Below are positions 45,364-54,553 of a stretch of 64,000 nucleotides of DNA, one piece after another. The position numbers and the translations under genes were made by a program. The stretch is from Paraburkholderia tropica (GTDB lineage Bacteria; Pseudomonadota; Gammaproteobacteria; Burkholderiales; Burkholderiaceae), in contig NZ_FNZM01000010.1 in assembly GCF_900109265.1 (NCBI RefSeq), forward strand, positions 124,001 through 188,000. The letters run 5' to 3'. The first letter of the stretch is position 1. Each line of letters starts with the position of its first letter. A model generated the notes under the pieces. The model saw only the letters and a list, made by a program, of their open reading frames with translations, made no database searches and was not told the origin of the DNA.

Positions 45364-47604
45364 TTGAATTCAACGACCGTTTCCCGAACCCAGCCTGCAC
45401 GCGATGGCGGCGCGCAGGCTGGTGACGCTCGCGCCGCGCAAGCCGCATCGCCCGCGCTGAGCACGCGTCGCGCCGCCGAACTCCAGGAACTCTTTGCCGC
45501 CGACGGCTTGCTCGCGCGCGAGATCGACGGCTATCGTCCGCGTGCCGCGCAGATCGAGATGGCGAGTGCCGTGGCCGCGGCGATGGAAGCCGCCGCTCAG
45601 GCGCAGCCCGATCCCGCCGCGTTCGAGTTGCAATCGCGTCCGGCGCGCCGTCTGGAACGCGGCGCACCCGCGCCGGCTGCCGCGAATGGCGACGAAGCGT
45701 CGCGTGCCGATTCGGGCGACAACACGCTGATCGTCGAAGCGGGTACGGGCACGGGCAAGACCTACGCGTATCTCGTGCCGGCCATGTTGTGGGGCGGCAA
45801 GGTGATCGTCTCCACGGGCACGAAGCACTTGCAGGATCAGCTCTTCGCCCGCGACATTCCCACCGTGCGCGACGCGCTCGCGGTGCCCGTGAGCGTCGCG
45901 ATGCTCAAGGGCCGCTCGAACTACCTGTGCCACTACTACCTGCAACGCACGGCCGACAACGGCCGCTTGCCGTCGCGCCAGGAAACCTCGTATCTGCAGG
46001 AGATCATCCGCTTCGCGAAGATCACGCGATCGGGCGACAAGGCCGAACTCGCGAGCGTGCCGGAGACGGCGGCCGTGTGGTCGATGGTCACTTCGACGCG
46101 CGACAACTGCCTCGGCCAGGAGTGTCCGCATTACAAGGATTGCTTCGTGATGCACGCGCGCCGCGAAGCGCAGCAGGCCGACATCGTGGTGGTGAATCAC
46201 CATCTGTTCTTCGCCGACATCATGCTGCGCGACACCGGCATGGCCGAATTGCTGCCGAGCGCGAACACGATCATCTTCGACGAAGCACATCAACTGCCTG
46301 AAACCGCCACGCTGTTCTTCGGCGAGACGCTCTCGACGGCGCAGTTCCTCGAACTTGCGCGCGATTGCGTCGCCGAAGGCCTGGCGCATGCACGCGATGC
46401 GGTGGAGTGGGTGAAACTGGCCGCCGGTGTCGAACGCGCCGCGCGCGACGTTCGGCTCGCGTTCAAGGAAGATTCGCTGCGGCTGTCGATCACGCAGTTG
46501 CCGGAAGACCATCCGCTTTTCGACGCACTCGACGCGTTGCAGACCGAACTGGGCACGCTCGCGACGGCGCTTGCCGGTCAGGCTGAGCGTGCGGAATCGC
46601 TGGGTACGTGCCTGCGCCGCGCACGCGAGTTGCAGGGCATTCTCGCGGGCTGGACCGGCGCCGCAGTGGCCGAGCCGGCGCGCAAGCCCGAAGGCGAGGG
46701 CGAAGCCGCCAAAGAATACCCGAGCGACGACGAAAAGGTCCGCTGGGTCGAAGTGTTCTCGCACACGGTGCAGTTGCACGAGACGCCGCTCTCGGTTGCG
46801 CCGATCTTCGCGAAGCAGCGCGCGGGCGTGCCGCGCACATGGATTTTCACGTCGGCGACCTTGTCGGTGCGCGGCGACTTCACGCACTACGCGGCGCAAA
46901 TGGGCTTGAGCTCGCGCCGTTCGATGACCTTGCCGAGTCCGTTCGATTATCCCGAGCAGGGCTTGCTGTACGTGCCGCGCAATATGCCGCAGCCGTCGTC
47001 GCCGCAATTCACCGACGCCGTGTTCGATGCGGCCTTGCCGGCGATCGAGGCATCGGGTGGCGGTGTGTTCATGCTGTGCACGACGCTGCGCGCGGTTGAT
47101 CGCATCGCCGCGAAGCTGCGCGACACGATCGAGGCGCGCGGCTGGAACACGCCCTTGCTCGTGCAGGGCGACGCGAGCCGCACCGAATTGCTCGAACGCT
47201 TCCGCGCTTACGGTAACGCGATTCTGGTGGGTAGCCAGAGCTTCTGGGAAGGTGTGGACGTGCGCGGCGATGCGCTCTCGCTCGTCGTCATCGACAAGCT
47301 GCCGTTCGCGCCGCCCGACGATCCCGTGCTGGCCGCGCGACTCGATGCGCTGACCAAGAAAGGCTTGAGTCCTTTTGCGGTACATCAACTTCCGCAAGCG
47401 GTGATCACGCTCAAGCAGGGCGCGGGCCGCCTGATTCGCGCGGAGACCGATCGCGGCGTGCTGATGATCTGCGATACGCGTCTTGTCGATAAGCCCTATG
47501 GGCGTCGCATCTGGCAAAGTCTGCCGCCGTTCAAGCGCACGCGCGAAATCGAAGTCGTCAAGGCGTTCTTCGATGGCGAAGAAGAGGGCGCGCAAGCGAG
47601 CTGA
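45364..47604 (+). CDS. ATP-dependent DNA helicase, DinG/YoaA (XPD-like) family
   Basis: Superfamily 2 5'-3' helicase of 746 residues from a TTG start. Walker A is EAGTGTGKTYAY near 123, the DEAH box is IIFDEAHQLPE near 304 and the final motif VI is LKQGAGRLIRAETDRGV. Iron-sulfur ligands are expected from Cys in SNYLCHYYL and NCLGQECPHYKDCF, typical of the XPD type. The N-terminus (first 50) is Ala-rich and poorly conserved. DinG versus YoaA cannot be settled by eye. A bidirectional terminator follows. Confidence 0.92.
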   Translation: MNSTTVSRTQPARDGGAQAGDARAAQAASPALSTRRAAELQELFAADGLLAREIDGYRPRAAQIEMASAVAAAMEAAAQAQPDPAAFELQSRPARRLERGAPAPAAANGDEASRADSGDNTLIVEAGTGTGKTYAYLVPAMLWGGKVIVSTGTKHLQDQLFARDIPTVRDALAVPVSVAMLKGRSNYLCHYYLQRTADNGRLPSRQETSYLQEIIRFAKITRSGDKAELASVPETAAVWSMVTSTRDNCLGQECPHYKDCFVMHARREAQQADIVVVNHHLFFADIMLRDTGMAELLPSANTIIFDEAHQLPETATLFFGETLSTAQFLELARDCVAEGLAHARDAVEWVKLAAGVERAARDVRLAFKEDSLRLSITQLPEDHPLFDALDALQTELGTLATALAGQAERAESLGTCLRRARELQGILAGWTGAAVAEPARKPEGEGEAAKEYPSDDEKVRWVEVFSHTVQLHETPLSVAPIFAKQRAGVPRTWIFTSATLSVRGDFTHYAAQMGLSSRRSMTLPSPFDYPEQGLLYVPRNMPQPSSPQFTDAVFDAALPAIEASGGGVFMLCTTLRAVDRIAAKLRDTIEARGWNTPLLVQGDASRTELLERFRAYGNAILVGSQSFWEGVDVRGDALSLVVIDKLPFAPPDDPVLAARLDALTKKGLSPFAVHQLPQAVITLKQGAGRLIRAETDRGVLMICDTRLVDKPYGRRIWQSLPPFKRTREIEVVKAFFDGEEEGAQAS

Positions 47605-47697
47605 ACAGGCTGTGCGCGTAATACGCGCTTGCAGATGCGTCGCGCTTGTTACATGCGCGGCGCATGAAGAAAGTCTCGATATCTCGATAGAGAAAAC

Positions 47698-47731
47698 AAA
47701 AAAGCCACGAACTTGCGTTCGTGGCTTTTTT
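47698..47731. terminator. Bidirectional rho-independent terminator
   Basis: The stem AAAAAAGCCACGAAC / GTTCGTGGCTTTTTT with a TTGC loop lies between the convergent helicase (+) and lipoprotein (-) genes. An 8-bp tandem repeat TCTCGATA precedes it at 47674-47689. Confidence 0.92.
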
Positions 47732-47832
47732 GCTTGCCCGCTGTGCGACTGACGATGTCGCCAGGCTGCACCGCGGTTCGCAGCGATGCCCGCTGGAGCC
47801 GAAGCTCGGCACGGGCCTCGTGCGAATGCAGC

Positions 47833-48108
47833 TTACTGGCTTGCGCCCGATGCCGGAGCAGCAGCCGAAGCGCCTGCGTCCGAAGCAGCAGCGCCAGCGT
47901 CCGAAGCAGCAGCCGTAGCCGAAGCAGCAGCGTCGCTCGCAGCAGCAGCAGCGCCCGAAGCAGCAGCAGCAGCGTCCGAAGCGGCAGCAGCCGGTGCCGA
48001 AGCAGCCGTTGCGTCGCTAGCCGGCGCAGCGGCTTGGTCGCTGCTCTTGTTGCACGCAGCGAGTGCAACAGCTGCCAGCAGGGATGCTACGAGGAGGGAT
48101 TTCTTCAT
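47833..48108 (-). CDS. Small Ala/Ser/Asp-repeat lipoprotein
   Basis: A 91-residue predicted lipoprotein: signal MKKSLLVASLLAAVALAAC with the lipid Cys at 19. A mature part made almost only of Ala with Ser, Asp and Gly, with many ASDA units, follows. Such tails are common in Burkholderiaceae lipoproteins and are probably an outer-membrane spacer or disordered anchor. AAGGA lies 8 bases before the ATG at 48108. No function is known. A minus-strand TATAAT is upstream, implying a leader of about 125 bases. Confidence 0.75.
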   Translation of the reverse strand: MKKSLLVASLLAAVALAACNKSSDQAAAPASDATAASAPAAAASDAAAAASGAAAAASDAAASATAAASDAGAAASDAGASAAAPASGASQ

Positions 48109-48239
48109 GATCACGTCCTTTTATGGTTAAAGGTAAGCAACAGCGCAAAATAATACCGGTAATGTGCCCCAACACCGACCTGAGCCGCTGGTGGAGATGC
48201 ACTGCAAGAGCGTGAATCTTCCCTACGGCCTGGGCGGAA

Positions 48240-48245
48240 ATTATA
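48240..48245 (-). promoter_or_regulatory. Probable -10 box for the Ala-rich lipoprotein gene
   Basis: The minus-strand hexamer TATAAT is perfect. A weak TTGTCG at 48271-48266 is 20 bp upstream. The gap between roxA and the lipoprotein (48109-48339) holds no gene. Confidence 0.4.
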
Positions 48246-48339
48246 GGCACTTTCGTATCGACCGTCGACAAATCCGGGGACAATACGTTGTCTTTCTCAT
48301 ACAAGCACTATATTAGTACGGTATAACAGTCCGAAGCGC

Positions 48340-49590
48340 TTACGCAAGCTCCCCGGTCCGTATCCAGCCCGCACAATACCATTCGTGTAGTAACGCTGTC
48401 ACACACGAATCGTGTGAGAGTGTTACAAAGCGTTTCCCATCCAGAAAGCGGTTGTCGGCCAAGGCCGGCAGCCACTTTCGGGCTTCTCTGAGCAAGTACT
48501 GTTCCCCGTTCAGGTAGTACGACCGCGCATCGTAAAGCAGGATCGTCCTGCGGTCGAGTCTTATCCCGCTTTTCGCGGCGCGCGCAACAAAACGGGCCTC
48601 GTCGAGGGGTTTTTCGGGGGCGTCGAAGACCACATTGGCCTTCGGTTCCGAAAGGTACGAGCCCACGAACGACGACACATCGCCATCGCTCCAACGCACT
48701 TTAGCAAGCACGGCCGCAACGCGCTCCACAAGTGCCGGGGGCAATTGCGCGGGATGCGCCACGGCGGGCTGATCCGGGTCGCGGTAAAGCGCGCTTTTGC
48801 CGCCCTTCGCTCCGGGCTGCGCGGCGTCGTCGGCGCCACGTTCGGCGAGCCAGTAAAGAAACTGATTCGTGAGCTCCGACGTGGAAGGCGAGCGAAAGCC
48901 GATCGAGCAGGTCATGCACTCGCCTTCGGCCACGCCGTCGTGCGCGATGTGCGGCGGCAGATAGAGCATGTCGCCAGGCTCCAGCACCCATTCTTCCTCG
49001 GGTTCGAAATTCGCGAGAATTTTCAGGGGCATGCCTTCCTGCAGCGACAGGTCGCGCTGCGCGCCGATACGCCAGCGGCGCTTGCCGTGCACCTGCAGGA
49101 GAAACACATCGTAGGAATCGAAATGCGGGCCGACACCGCCGCCATCGGTCGCATACGAGATCATCAGATCGTCGAGACGGGCGTCGGGCGCGAAACGGAA
49201 GCGTTCGAGCAGCGCGCGGGCGCGATCGTCGTGAAGATCGGCGCCTTGCACGAGCAGCGTCCATTGACGCGTTTTCGGCGTGGGCAGTTCGTCGGCGCCG
49301 AACGGGCCGTGTTCGAGCGACCAGCGCTTGCGGAAATGCGTGATGAGGCGCGATTCGACGTCGTCGCTGTCGGCAAGCGCGAACAACTCGTCGCGCGAAA
49401 GCGGCGCCTCGATGCCGGGTATCGCCTGGCGGATCAAGAGCGGCTTTTTCTGCCAGTATTGCTTCATGAACTGCGCCGGACTCAGGCCGCCCAGCAACGA
49501 TGTGGGTGCGTCGGGCGTGGGGCGTGCCGCGGAGGAGGGGGCGCGCTGCTTGCGCGCGTCCTCCACGTGGTCAGGGGACCGCTTGGGCAT
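48340..49590 (-). CDS. roxA: Ribosomal protein hydroxylase RoxA/YcfD-like (JmjC cupin)
   Basis: Fe(II)/2-oxoglutarate oxygenase; the E. coli enzyme hydroxylates Arg81 of ribosomal protein L16. It has 416 residues. The double-stranded beta-helix has the iron motif HFDSYD (His and Asp) and the distal His in LYLPPHIAHDG, the HxD...H triad. The C-terminal winged-helix region is kept. The ATG at 49590 begins a basic tail (MPKRSPDH). Only 32 bp separate it from the divergent slyD start. Confidence 0.9.
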   Translation of the reverse strand: MPKRSPDHVEDARKQRAPSSAARPTPDAPTSLLGGLSPAQFMKQYWQKKPLLIRQAIPGIEAPLSRDELFALADSDDVESRLITHFRKRWSLEHGPFGADELPTPKTRQWTLLVQGADLHDDRARALLERFRFAPDARLDDLMISYATDGGGVGPHFDSYDVFLLQVHGKRRWRIGAQRDLSLQEGMPLKILANFEPEEEWVLEPGDMLYLPPHIAHDGVAEGECMTCSIGFRSPSTSELTNQFLYWLAERGADDAAQPGAKGGKSALYRDPDQPAVAHPAQLPPALVERVAAVLAKVRWSDGDVSSFVGSYLSEPKANVVFDAPEKPLDEARFVARAAKSGIRLDRRTILLYDARSYYLNGEQYLLREARKWLPALADNRFLDGKRFVTLSHDSCVTALLHEWYCAGWIRTGELA

Positions 49591-49592
49591 CG

Positions 49593-49598
49593 TATAAT
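49593..49598 (+). promoter_or_regulatory. -10 box for slyD
   Basis: A perfect TATAAT lies 24 bases before the slyD ATG and 2 bases from the roxA start codon on the other strand. No good -35; it would lie inside roxA. Confidence 0.5.
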
Positions 49599-49622
49599 GT
49601 GGTCTGTAATCTGGAGGATCGA

Positions 49623-50168
49623 ATGAAAATTGCAAAGGACACCGTCGTGTCGGTCGCTTACAAGCTATCGGATGCGCAGGGCAATCTGATTGAGGAAAGC
49701 GACGAGCCGATGGTCTATCTGCACGGCGGCTATGATGGCACGTTCCCCAAGATCGAGGAAGTGCTGGACGGCAAGGAGCCGGGCTTCGAGACCCAGATCC
49801 AGCTTGAGCCGCAGGATGCGTTTGGCGAGTACGATCCGGAACTCGTGAAGATCGAGCCGCGCACCCGTTTCCCTGAACCGCTCGAAGTCGGCATGCAGTT
49901 CGAAGGCACGCCGGAAGAAGGCGATGAGGATCTCGACGCGCTCATCTACACGGTCACCGACGTCGCAGAAGACAAGGTCGTGCTCGACGGCAATCATCCG
50001 CTGGCCGGCATGGCCCTGCGTTTTTCGCTGAGCGTGAAGGAAGTGCGTCAGGCGACGGAAGACGAAATCGAGCACGAGCACGCGCACGGCGCCGATGGTC
50101 TCGAAGTCATCGACGAAGACGAGGAAGACGACGGCGACGAAGCCGAGTCGAAACCTACCCTGCACTGA
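49623..50168 (+). CDS. slyD: FKBP-type peptidyl-prolyl isomerase, SlyD-like
   Basis: A cytosolic prolyl isomerase and chaperone of 181 residues. The FKBP fold with an inserted IF (chaperone) domain is plain: MKIAKDTVVSVAYKLSDAQGN, YLHGGYDGTFPKIEEVLDG, LEPQDAFGEYDPELVKIEP, LDGNHPLAGMALRFSLSV. The C-terminal tail is acidic (IDEDEEDDGDEAES) with few His and no Cys, unlike the metal-rich tail of E. coli SlyD, so a nickel role is doubtful. GGAGG precedes the ATG. Confidence 0.92.
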   Translation: MKIAKDTVVSVAYKLSDAQGNLIEESDEPMVYLHGGYDGTFPKIEEVLDGKEPGFETQIQLEPQDAFGEYDPELVKIEPRTRFPEPLEVGMQFEGTPEEGDEDLDALIYTVTDVAEDKVVLDGNHPLAGMALRFSLSVKEVRQATEDEIEHEHAHGADGLEVIDEDEEDDGDEAESKPTLH

Positions 50169-50187
50169 TCTCGCCGATCAGTCGACG

Positions 50188-50212
50188 CGCCGGCCTCAGG
50201 GCCGGCGTTTTT
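50188..50212 (+). terminator. Rho-independent terminator after slyD
   Basis: An 8-bp perfect stem CGCCGGCC / GGCCGGCG with loop TCAG is followed by TTTTT. It sits between convergent slyD (+) and the phosphoesterase-like gene (-). Confidence 0.88.
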
Positions 50213-50265
50213 CGTTTACGCGCGGATTCGGCGAGCGTGATGTAGTGACGCAGCCGTTCGCGCGT

Positions 50266-51660
50266 TCAGTAACCGGGCGCCGCGCTGCTGGCGGGCGAGG
50301 CGCCGTGACCGACCCACGGCGGTGCAAGCTGGAGCGGCGCGGTGTGGGCGCCCGGCGCGTTCGTGGACGGCGCGCCTTGCCAGTCCGGCGGCATCGATGC
50401 GCCGCTGGCCGGGGTGGCGGGCATGCCATTCACACCGTAGGCGTTGTTGACGTCCGGCGCTTGCTGCATACCGGGGATTTCGGTGACGTCGGGCATCGAC
50501 GACACCTCGGGCATGTCCGGCACGGCAGGCGACGCGTTGCTGCCCGGCATCGGCGGCGGTTCCTGCGGCGGCAGGAGCGGCAGATGTTTCGGTACGTCGC
50601 GCACGCTGATGCGTAGCGGCGTGCGGCGCGTCATGTCTGCGTCGATCTGTAGCCATTGCGTGAGCGGATCGCGCAGCGCGAGGCTGATGCGCGTCACGTT
50701 TGCAATCCTGACGCCCTTTTCGGTGCGCAAGGGTTGATCGATCGCGAAGCCGCGCGCGAGGCGCGTTTCGTCCGGGTTGACGATCACGATCGGCCCACGG
50801 AAGGTCTCGGCGGCCTTGATGAGGCTGCGCCGCAATTCGGTATAGCCGTCGCGTTGCGCGCGGCGGAAACGCAGCCACGCGAAGCGCTCGGGTCGCTCGT
50901 AGTGCTCCGGCATCGCGTTGCCCTGCATGAAGATGACGATGGCCCGCGCGTTGCGCCGCCGTGCGTATTCGGCCGCGTGTTCGAGCCAGAACCCGTTGGC
51001 GATGACGCGGTCTTCGAATTCGCCGTTGCGCCCGCCTGCGTTCAGATAATGGTTGTTGTCGCCGGGCACGTTCAGCGCGATGAACACGGTGTCGCCGGTT
51101 TGCCAGCGCGCATTTTCCCGATATGGCCGGAAGCGCGACACTTCGCTTTCGCGCGTGAGCGTCAGCGGATTTTCGCCGAGCGAATTGCTGTCGCCGAAAA
51201 AATTCTGACGCAGAAAATCGAGACGCTCGACCGGGTCCCAGGCGCCGCTGCCGTTCATGCCGCAGTTCGCCCAGTCGCGCTGGCCGGGCACGAACACGAG
51301 CGGCGGCCGCGATGCCGAGAGCAAGGCGTGGCGGCGCTCGTACAGGTTGTCCGCGCACGATTCGCGCGGGCCTTTGAGATTGCCGTCGTAGACCACGAAG
51401 GCAATTTGCGGATCGCGCCCGATGGCATCGACGAGACGTTGCAGCGTGCCTTCGTCGCCGGGCTCGGTCACGACGTTCGCGAGCACCGCGAACGAATAGC
51501 GCTGCGAGGACGCGGCCGATTGAGGCTGTGCATAGGCAAGGCCGGGCAACGCGAGCGCAATGAGCGCGGCGAGTGCAGTGAATGCGCCGACCGCACCGAC
51601 CGCGAACCGCAGTGCGCTCAGACGCCACGCCCGCACCGACGCGCGCCACCTGCCGTGCAT
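50266..51660 (-). CDS. Secreted calcineurin-like phosphoesterase-like protein, degenerate motifs
   Basis: A 464-residue protein with a signal peptide (hydrophobic about 20-41, cleavage AYA-Q near 44). Residues 52-350 resemble a metallophosphoesterase in layout, but the usual motifs are altered: VVYDGNLKG stands where GDxxD is expected and FVPGQRDWANCG where GNHE/D is expected. Cys102 and Cys133 could form a disulfide. The last 100 residues are Pro/Ala/Met-rich and low complexity. Catalysis is uncertain. It follows mutS after 73 bp. The start at 51660 lacks a ribosome site; upstream in-frame codons are not conserved. Confidence 0.7.
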   Translation of the reverse strand: MHGRWRASVRAWRLSALRFAVGAVGAFTALAALIALALPGLAYAQPQSAASSQRYSFAVLANVVTEPGDEGTLQRLVDAIGRDPQIAFVVYDGNLKGPRESCADNLYERRHALLSASRPPLVFVPGQRDWANCGMNGSGAWDPVERLDFLRQNFFGDSNSLGENPLTLTRESEVSRFRPYRENARWQTGDTVFIALNVPGDNNHYLNAGGRNGEFEDRVIANGFWLEHAAEYARRRNARAIVIFMQGNAMPEHYERPERFAWLRFRRAQRDGYTELRRSLIKAAETFRGPIVIVNPDETRLARGFAIDQPLRTEKGVRIANVTRISLALRDPLTQWLQIDADMTRRTPLRISVRDVPKHLPLLPPQEPPPMPGSNASPAVPDMPEVSSMPDVTEIPGMQQAPDVNNAYGVNGMPATPASGASMPPDWQGAPSTNAPGAHTAPLQLAPPWVGHGASPASSAAPGY

Positions 51661-51733
51661 ATTTTTCAGATAGCGCGAATGCAGCCGCCCGCGGCCTCGT
51701 AGGGCAGGCCGCGGCGGCGTCGCAGGGCGACGC

Positions 51734-54442
51734 TCAGCGTTTGGCGTCCGGCGCTGTGGCCAGCTCATGCAGTTCGTACAGCAGATCGAGTGCGTCGCGC
51801 GGACGCAGCTCGTTGGGATCGATGGCACGCAACCGCTCCGCCACGCGCGCCGCCGCCGGATCTTCCTCGGCTTGCGGCGCATCTTCGACATAGTGTTTCG
51901 GGGCGTCGAATTCGTCGTCGCTCGCGGCGGCGGGCGCGGCGAACAGATCGAGTTGCGGCGTGGGTTGTCCCGCCGACATCTGCTCGAGATGCACGAGATG
52001 CTTGCGCGCCGCGCGTATCACCGAATTGGGCACGCCCGCGAGTTGGGCGACCTGCAAGCCGTAACTCTGGTTCGCCGGACCTTCGCTGACGGCGTGCAGG
52101 AACACGATGCCGTGACCGTGCTCGACCGCCGAGAGATGCACGTTCGCCGCCTGCGCGAATTCCGCGGGCAGTTGCGTGAGTTCGAAGTAGTGCGTGGCGA
52201 ACAGCGTGTGGCAGCCGTTGCCCGACAGCAGATGGCGCGCGATCGCCCATGCGAGCGCGAGGCCGTCGAACGTCGAGGTGCCGCGGCCGATTTCGTCCAT
52301 CAGCACGAGGCTTTGCGGCGTGGCGTCGTTGAGGATCGCCGCGGCTTCGGTCATTTCGACCATGAAGGTCGAGCGGCCGCCCGCGAGGTCGTCCGCCGCG
52401 CCGATCCGCGTGAAGATGCGGTCGATCGGACCGAAGCGCGCGCGCTTCGCGGGCACGTAACTGCCGACGTAGGCGAGCAGCGCGATCAGCGCGGTCTGGC
52501 GCATGAACGTCGACTTACCGCCCATGTTCGGGCCGGTGATCAGCAGCAGCTTGCGGTCCGCGTTGAGCACGCAGTCGTTCGCGATGAACTGCTCGACCTG
52601 CGCCTCGACCACCGGATGCCGGCCTTGCTCGATCTCGATACCGGGCGCGTCGGAAAACGACGGCGCGGCCCAGTCGAGCGCGCGCGCGCGTTCCGCGAAC
52701 GCGGCCAGCAGGTCGAGTTCGGCGAGCGCGGCGGCCACGCGCTGGCAATCGAGCAGATACGGCAGCAGCGATTGCAGCAGCGCGTCGTAGAGCGCCTTCT
52801 CGCGTGCGAGCGCGCGTTCCTGCGCGGAGAGCGCCTTGTCCTCGAACGTTTTCAGTTCGGGCGTGATGTAGCGCTCGGCGTTCTTCAGCGTCTGGCGGCG
52901 GCGATAGTCGTCGGGGACCTTGTCGGTCTGGCCGCGCGTGACTTCGATATAGAAGCCGTGCACCTTGTTGTATTCGACGCGCAGATTGCCGATGCCCGTG
53001 CGCGTGCGTTCGCGTGCTTCGAGATCGATCAGGAACTGGCCGCAGTTCTCGGACATGTCGCGCAGTTCGTCGAGTTCCGCATCGTAGCCGCGCGCGATCA
53101 CGCCGCCGTCGCGGATCATGGCCGCCGGTTCCGGCGCGACCGCGCGATGCAGCAGTTCGGCGCATTCGGGCGGCGGATCGAGCAGATCGACGATGCGGGC
53201 GAGCGACGCCGATGCGCCGCCGGCCGCCGCGACTTGCTCGCGCAGCGCGGGCAGGGCGGCGAAGGTGTCGCGCAGGCTCGACAGGTCGCGCGGACGCGCC
53301 GACAGCAGCGCGAGGCGACCGGTGATGCGTTCGACGTCGGCGATCTGGCGTAGTGCGCTGCGCAGGGCATCCACACTGGCGGGCGGCGGGGCGTCGAGCA
53401 GCGCGCCGATGGCTTGCTGGCGCGTTTGCGCGATGCCCGCGTCGCGCGGCGGATGATGCAGCCAGTGACGCAGCAGACGGCTGCCCATGGTCGTGCTGCA
53501 GGTATCGAGCAGCGAACACAGCGTGGGCGACTCGGTGCCGCGCAATGTTTCGGTGAGTTCGAGATTGCGCCGCGTGGCCGGATCGAGGCCGATATATTCC
53601 GACTCCGCTTCGACTTTCAGGCTGCGCACGTGACGCAATTGCTGGCCTTGCGTGGCCGCCGCATACAGCAGCAGCGCGCCAGCCGCGCCACAGGCGCTCG
53701 TGAGCGTCTGCGCGCCGAAGCCGTCGAGGCTCGCGACGTCGAGTTGATCGCACAGACGCTGGCGGCCCGACGCGACGTCGAAGTGCCAGGCGGGCACGCG
53801 CGTCAGCGCGCCCGGCGTGGTGCCTGATCCAGCGGAAGGCGGCGCCCAGCCCGACGACTCCGCGGGCATTTCCGCGACGAGAATTTCCGCCGGTCGGATG
53901 CGCTCGAAGGCCGCCGCGACCTGTTCGGGCGCGACTTCCGCGAGGCGCAGCGCGCCGCTTGCCAGATTGAGCCACGCGAGACCGACGTTGACGGTCGCGC
54001 CGCGCCGGTTGTGACCGGGGCAGACCGCCATCAGATAGACGTCGTTCTTGTCGGAAAGCAGGGCCGCGTCAGTCAGCGTGCCGGGCGTGACCACGCGCAC
54101 GACCTTGCGCTCGACCGGTCCTTTTGACGTGGCCGGGTCGCCGATCTGTTCGCAGATCGCCACCGACTCGCCGAGCTTCACGAGCTTGGCGAGATATTGC
54201 TCGCAGGCGTGATGCGGCACGCCCGCCATCTTGATGGGATTGCCCGCCGATGCGCCGCGCTGCGTGAGCGTGAGGTCGAGCAGGCGCGCGGCCTTCTCCG
54301 CGTCTTCGAAGAACAGCTCGTAGAAGTCGCCCATCCGGTAGAACACCAGCGTGCCCGGATGATCGGCCTTGATGCGCAGATACTGCTGCATCATGGGAGT
54401 GTGTTGCGCGATGTCGGCTGCGCCTGCGGTGTGTGTAGCCAT
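51734..54442 (-). CDS. mutS: DNA mismatch repair protein MutS
   Basis: Recognises mismatches and starts repair with MutL. It has 902 residues. The mismatch-contact motif GDFYELFFEDAEKAARLLDLTLT (Phe of FYE) is near 37, the Walker A is ITGPNMGGKSTFMRQT near 632 and the Walker B is LVLMDEIGRGTSTFDG near 710. The C-terminal region includes a tetramerisation-type tail. The ATG at 54442 is followed by conserved sequence. Confidence 0.97.
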   Translation of the reverse strand: MATHTAGAADIAQHTPMMQQYLRIKADHPGTLVFYRMGDFYELFFEDAEKAARLLDLTLTQRGASAGNPIKMAGVPHHACEQYLAKLVKLGESVAICEQIGDPATSKGPVERKVVRVVTPGTLTDAALLSDKNDVYLMAVCPGHNRRGATVNVGLAWLNLASGALRLAEVAPEQVAAAFERIRPAEILVAEMPAESSGWAPPSAGSGTTPGALTRVPAWHFDVASGRQRLCDQLDVASLDGFGAQTLTSACGAAGALLLYAAATQGQQLRHVRSLKVEAESEYIGLDPATRRNLELTETLRGTESPTLCSLLDTCSTTMGSRLLRHWLHHPPRDAGIAQTRQQAIGALLDAPPPASVDALRSALRQIADVERITGRLALLSARPRDLSSLRDTFAALPALREQVAAAGGASASLARIVDLLDPPPECAELLHRAVAPEPAAMIRDGGVIARGYDAELDELRDMSENCGQFLIDLEARERTRTGIGNLRVEYNKVHGFYIEVTRGQTDKVPDDYRRRQTLKNAERYITPELKTFEDKALSAQERALAREKALYDALLQSLLPYLLDCQRVAAALAELDLLAAFAERARALDWAAPSFSDAPGIEIEQGRHPVVEAQVEQFIANDCVLNADRKLLLITGPNMGGKSTFMRQTALIALLAYVGSYVPAKRARFGPIDRIFTRIGAADDLAGGRSTFMVEMTEAAAILNDATPQSLVLMDEIGRGTSTFDGLALAWAIARHLLSGNGCHTLFATHYFELTQLPAEFAQAANVHLSAVEHGHGIVFLHAVSEGPANQSYGLQVAQLAGVPNSVIRAARKHLVHLEQMSAGQPTPQLDLFAAPAAASDDEFDAPKHYVEDAPQAEEDPAAARVAERLRAIDPNELRPRDALDLLYELHELATAPDAKR

Positions 54443-54553
54443 CCTCGGTGTCTTGCTTAAGGTTCAGGGCGTGAGTGTAACCCGCGCGGGAGGCGCGTGA
54501 ACCTGGCCGGATGGCCAGCGCATGCGCGCGTCATCCCGTCAGGCGGTGCGCGC

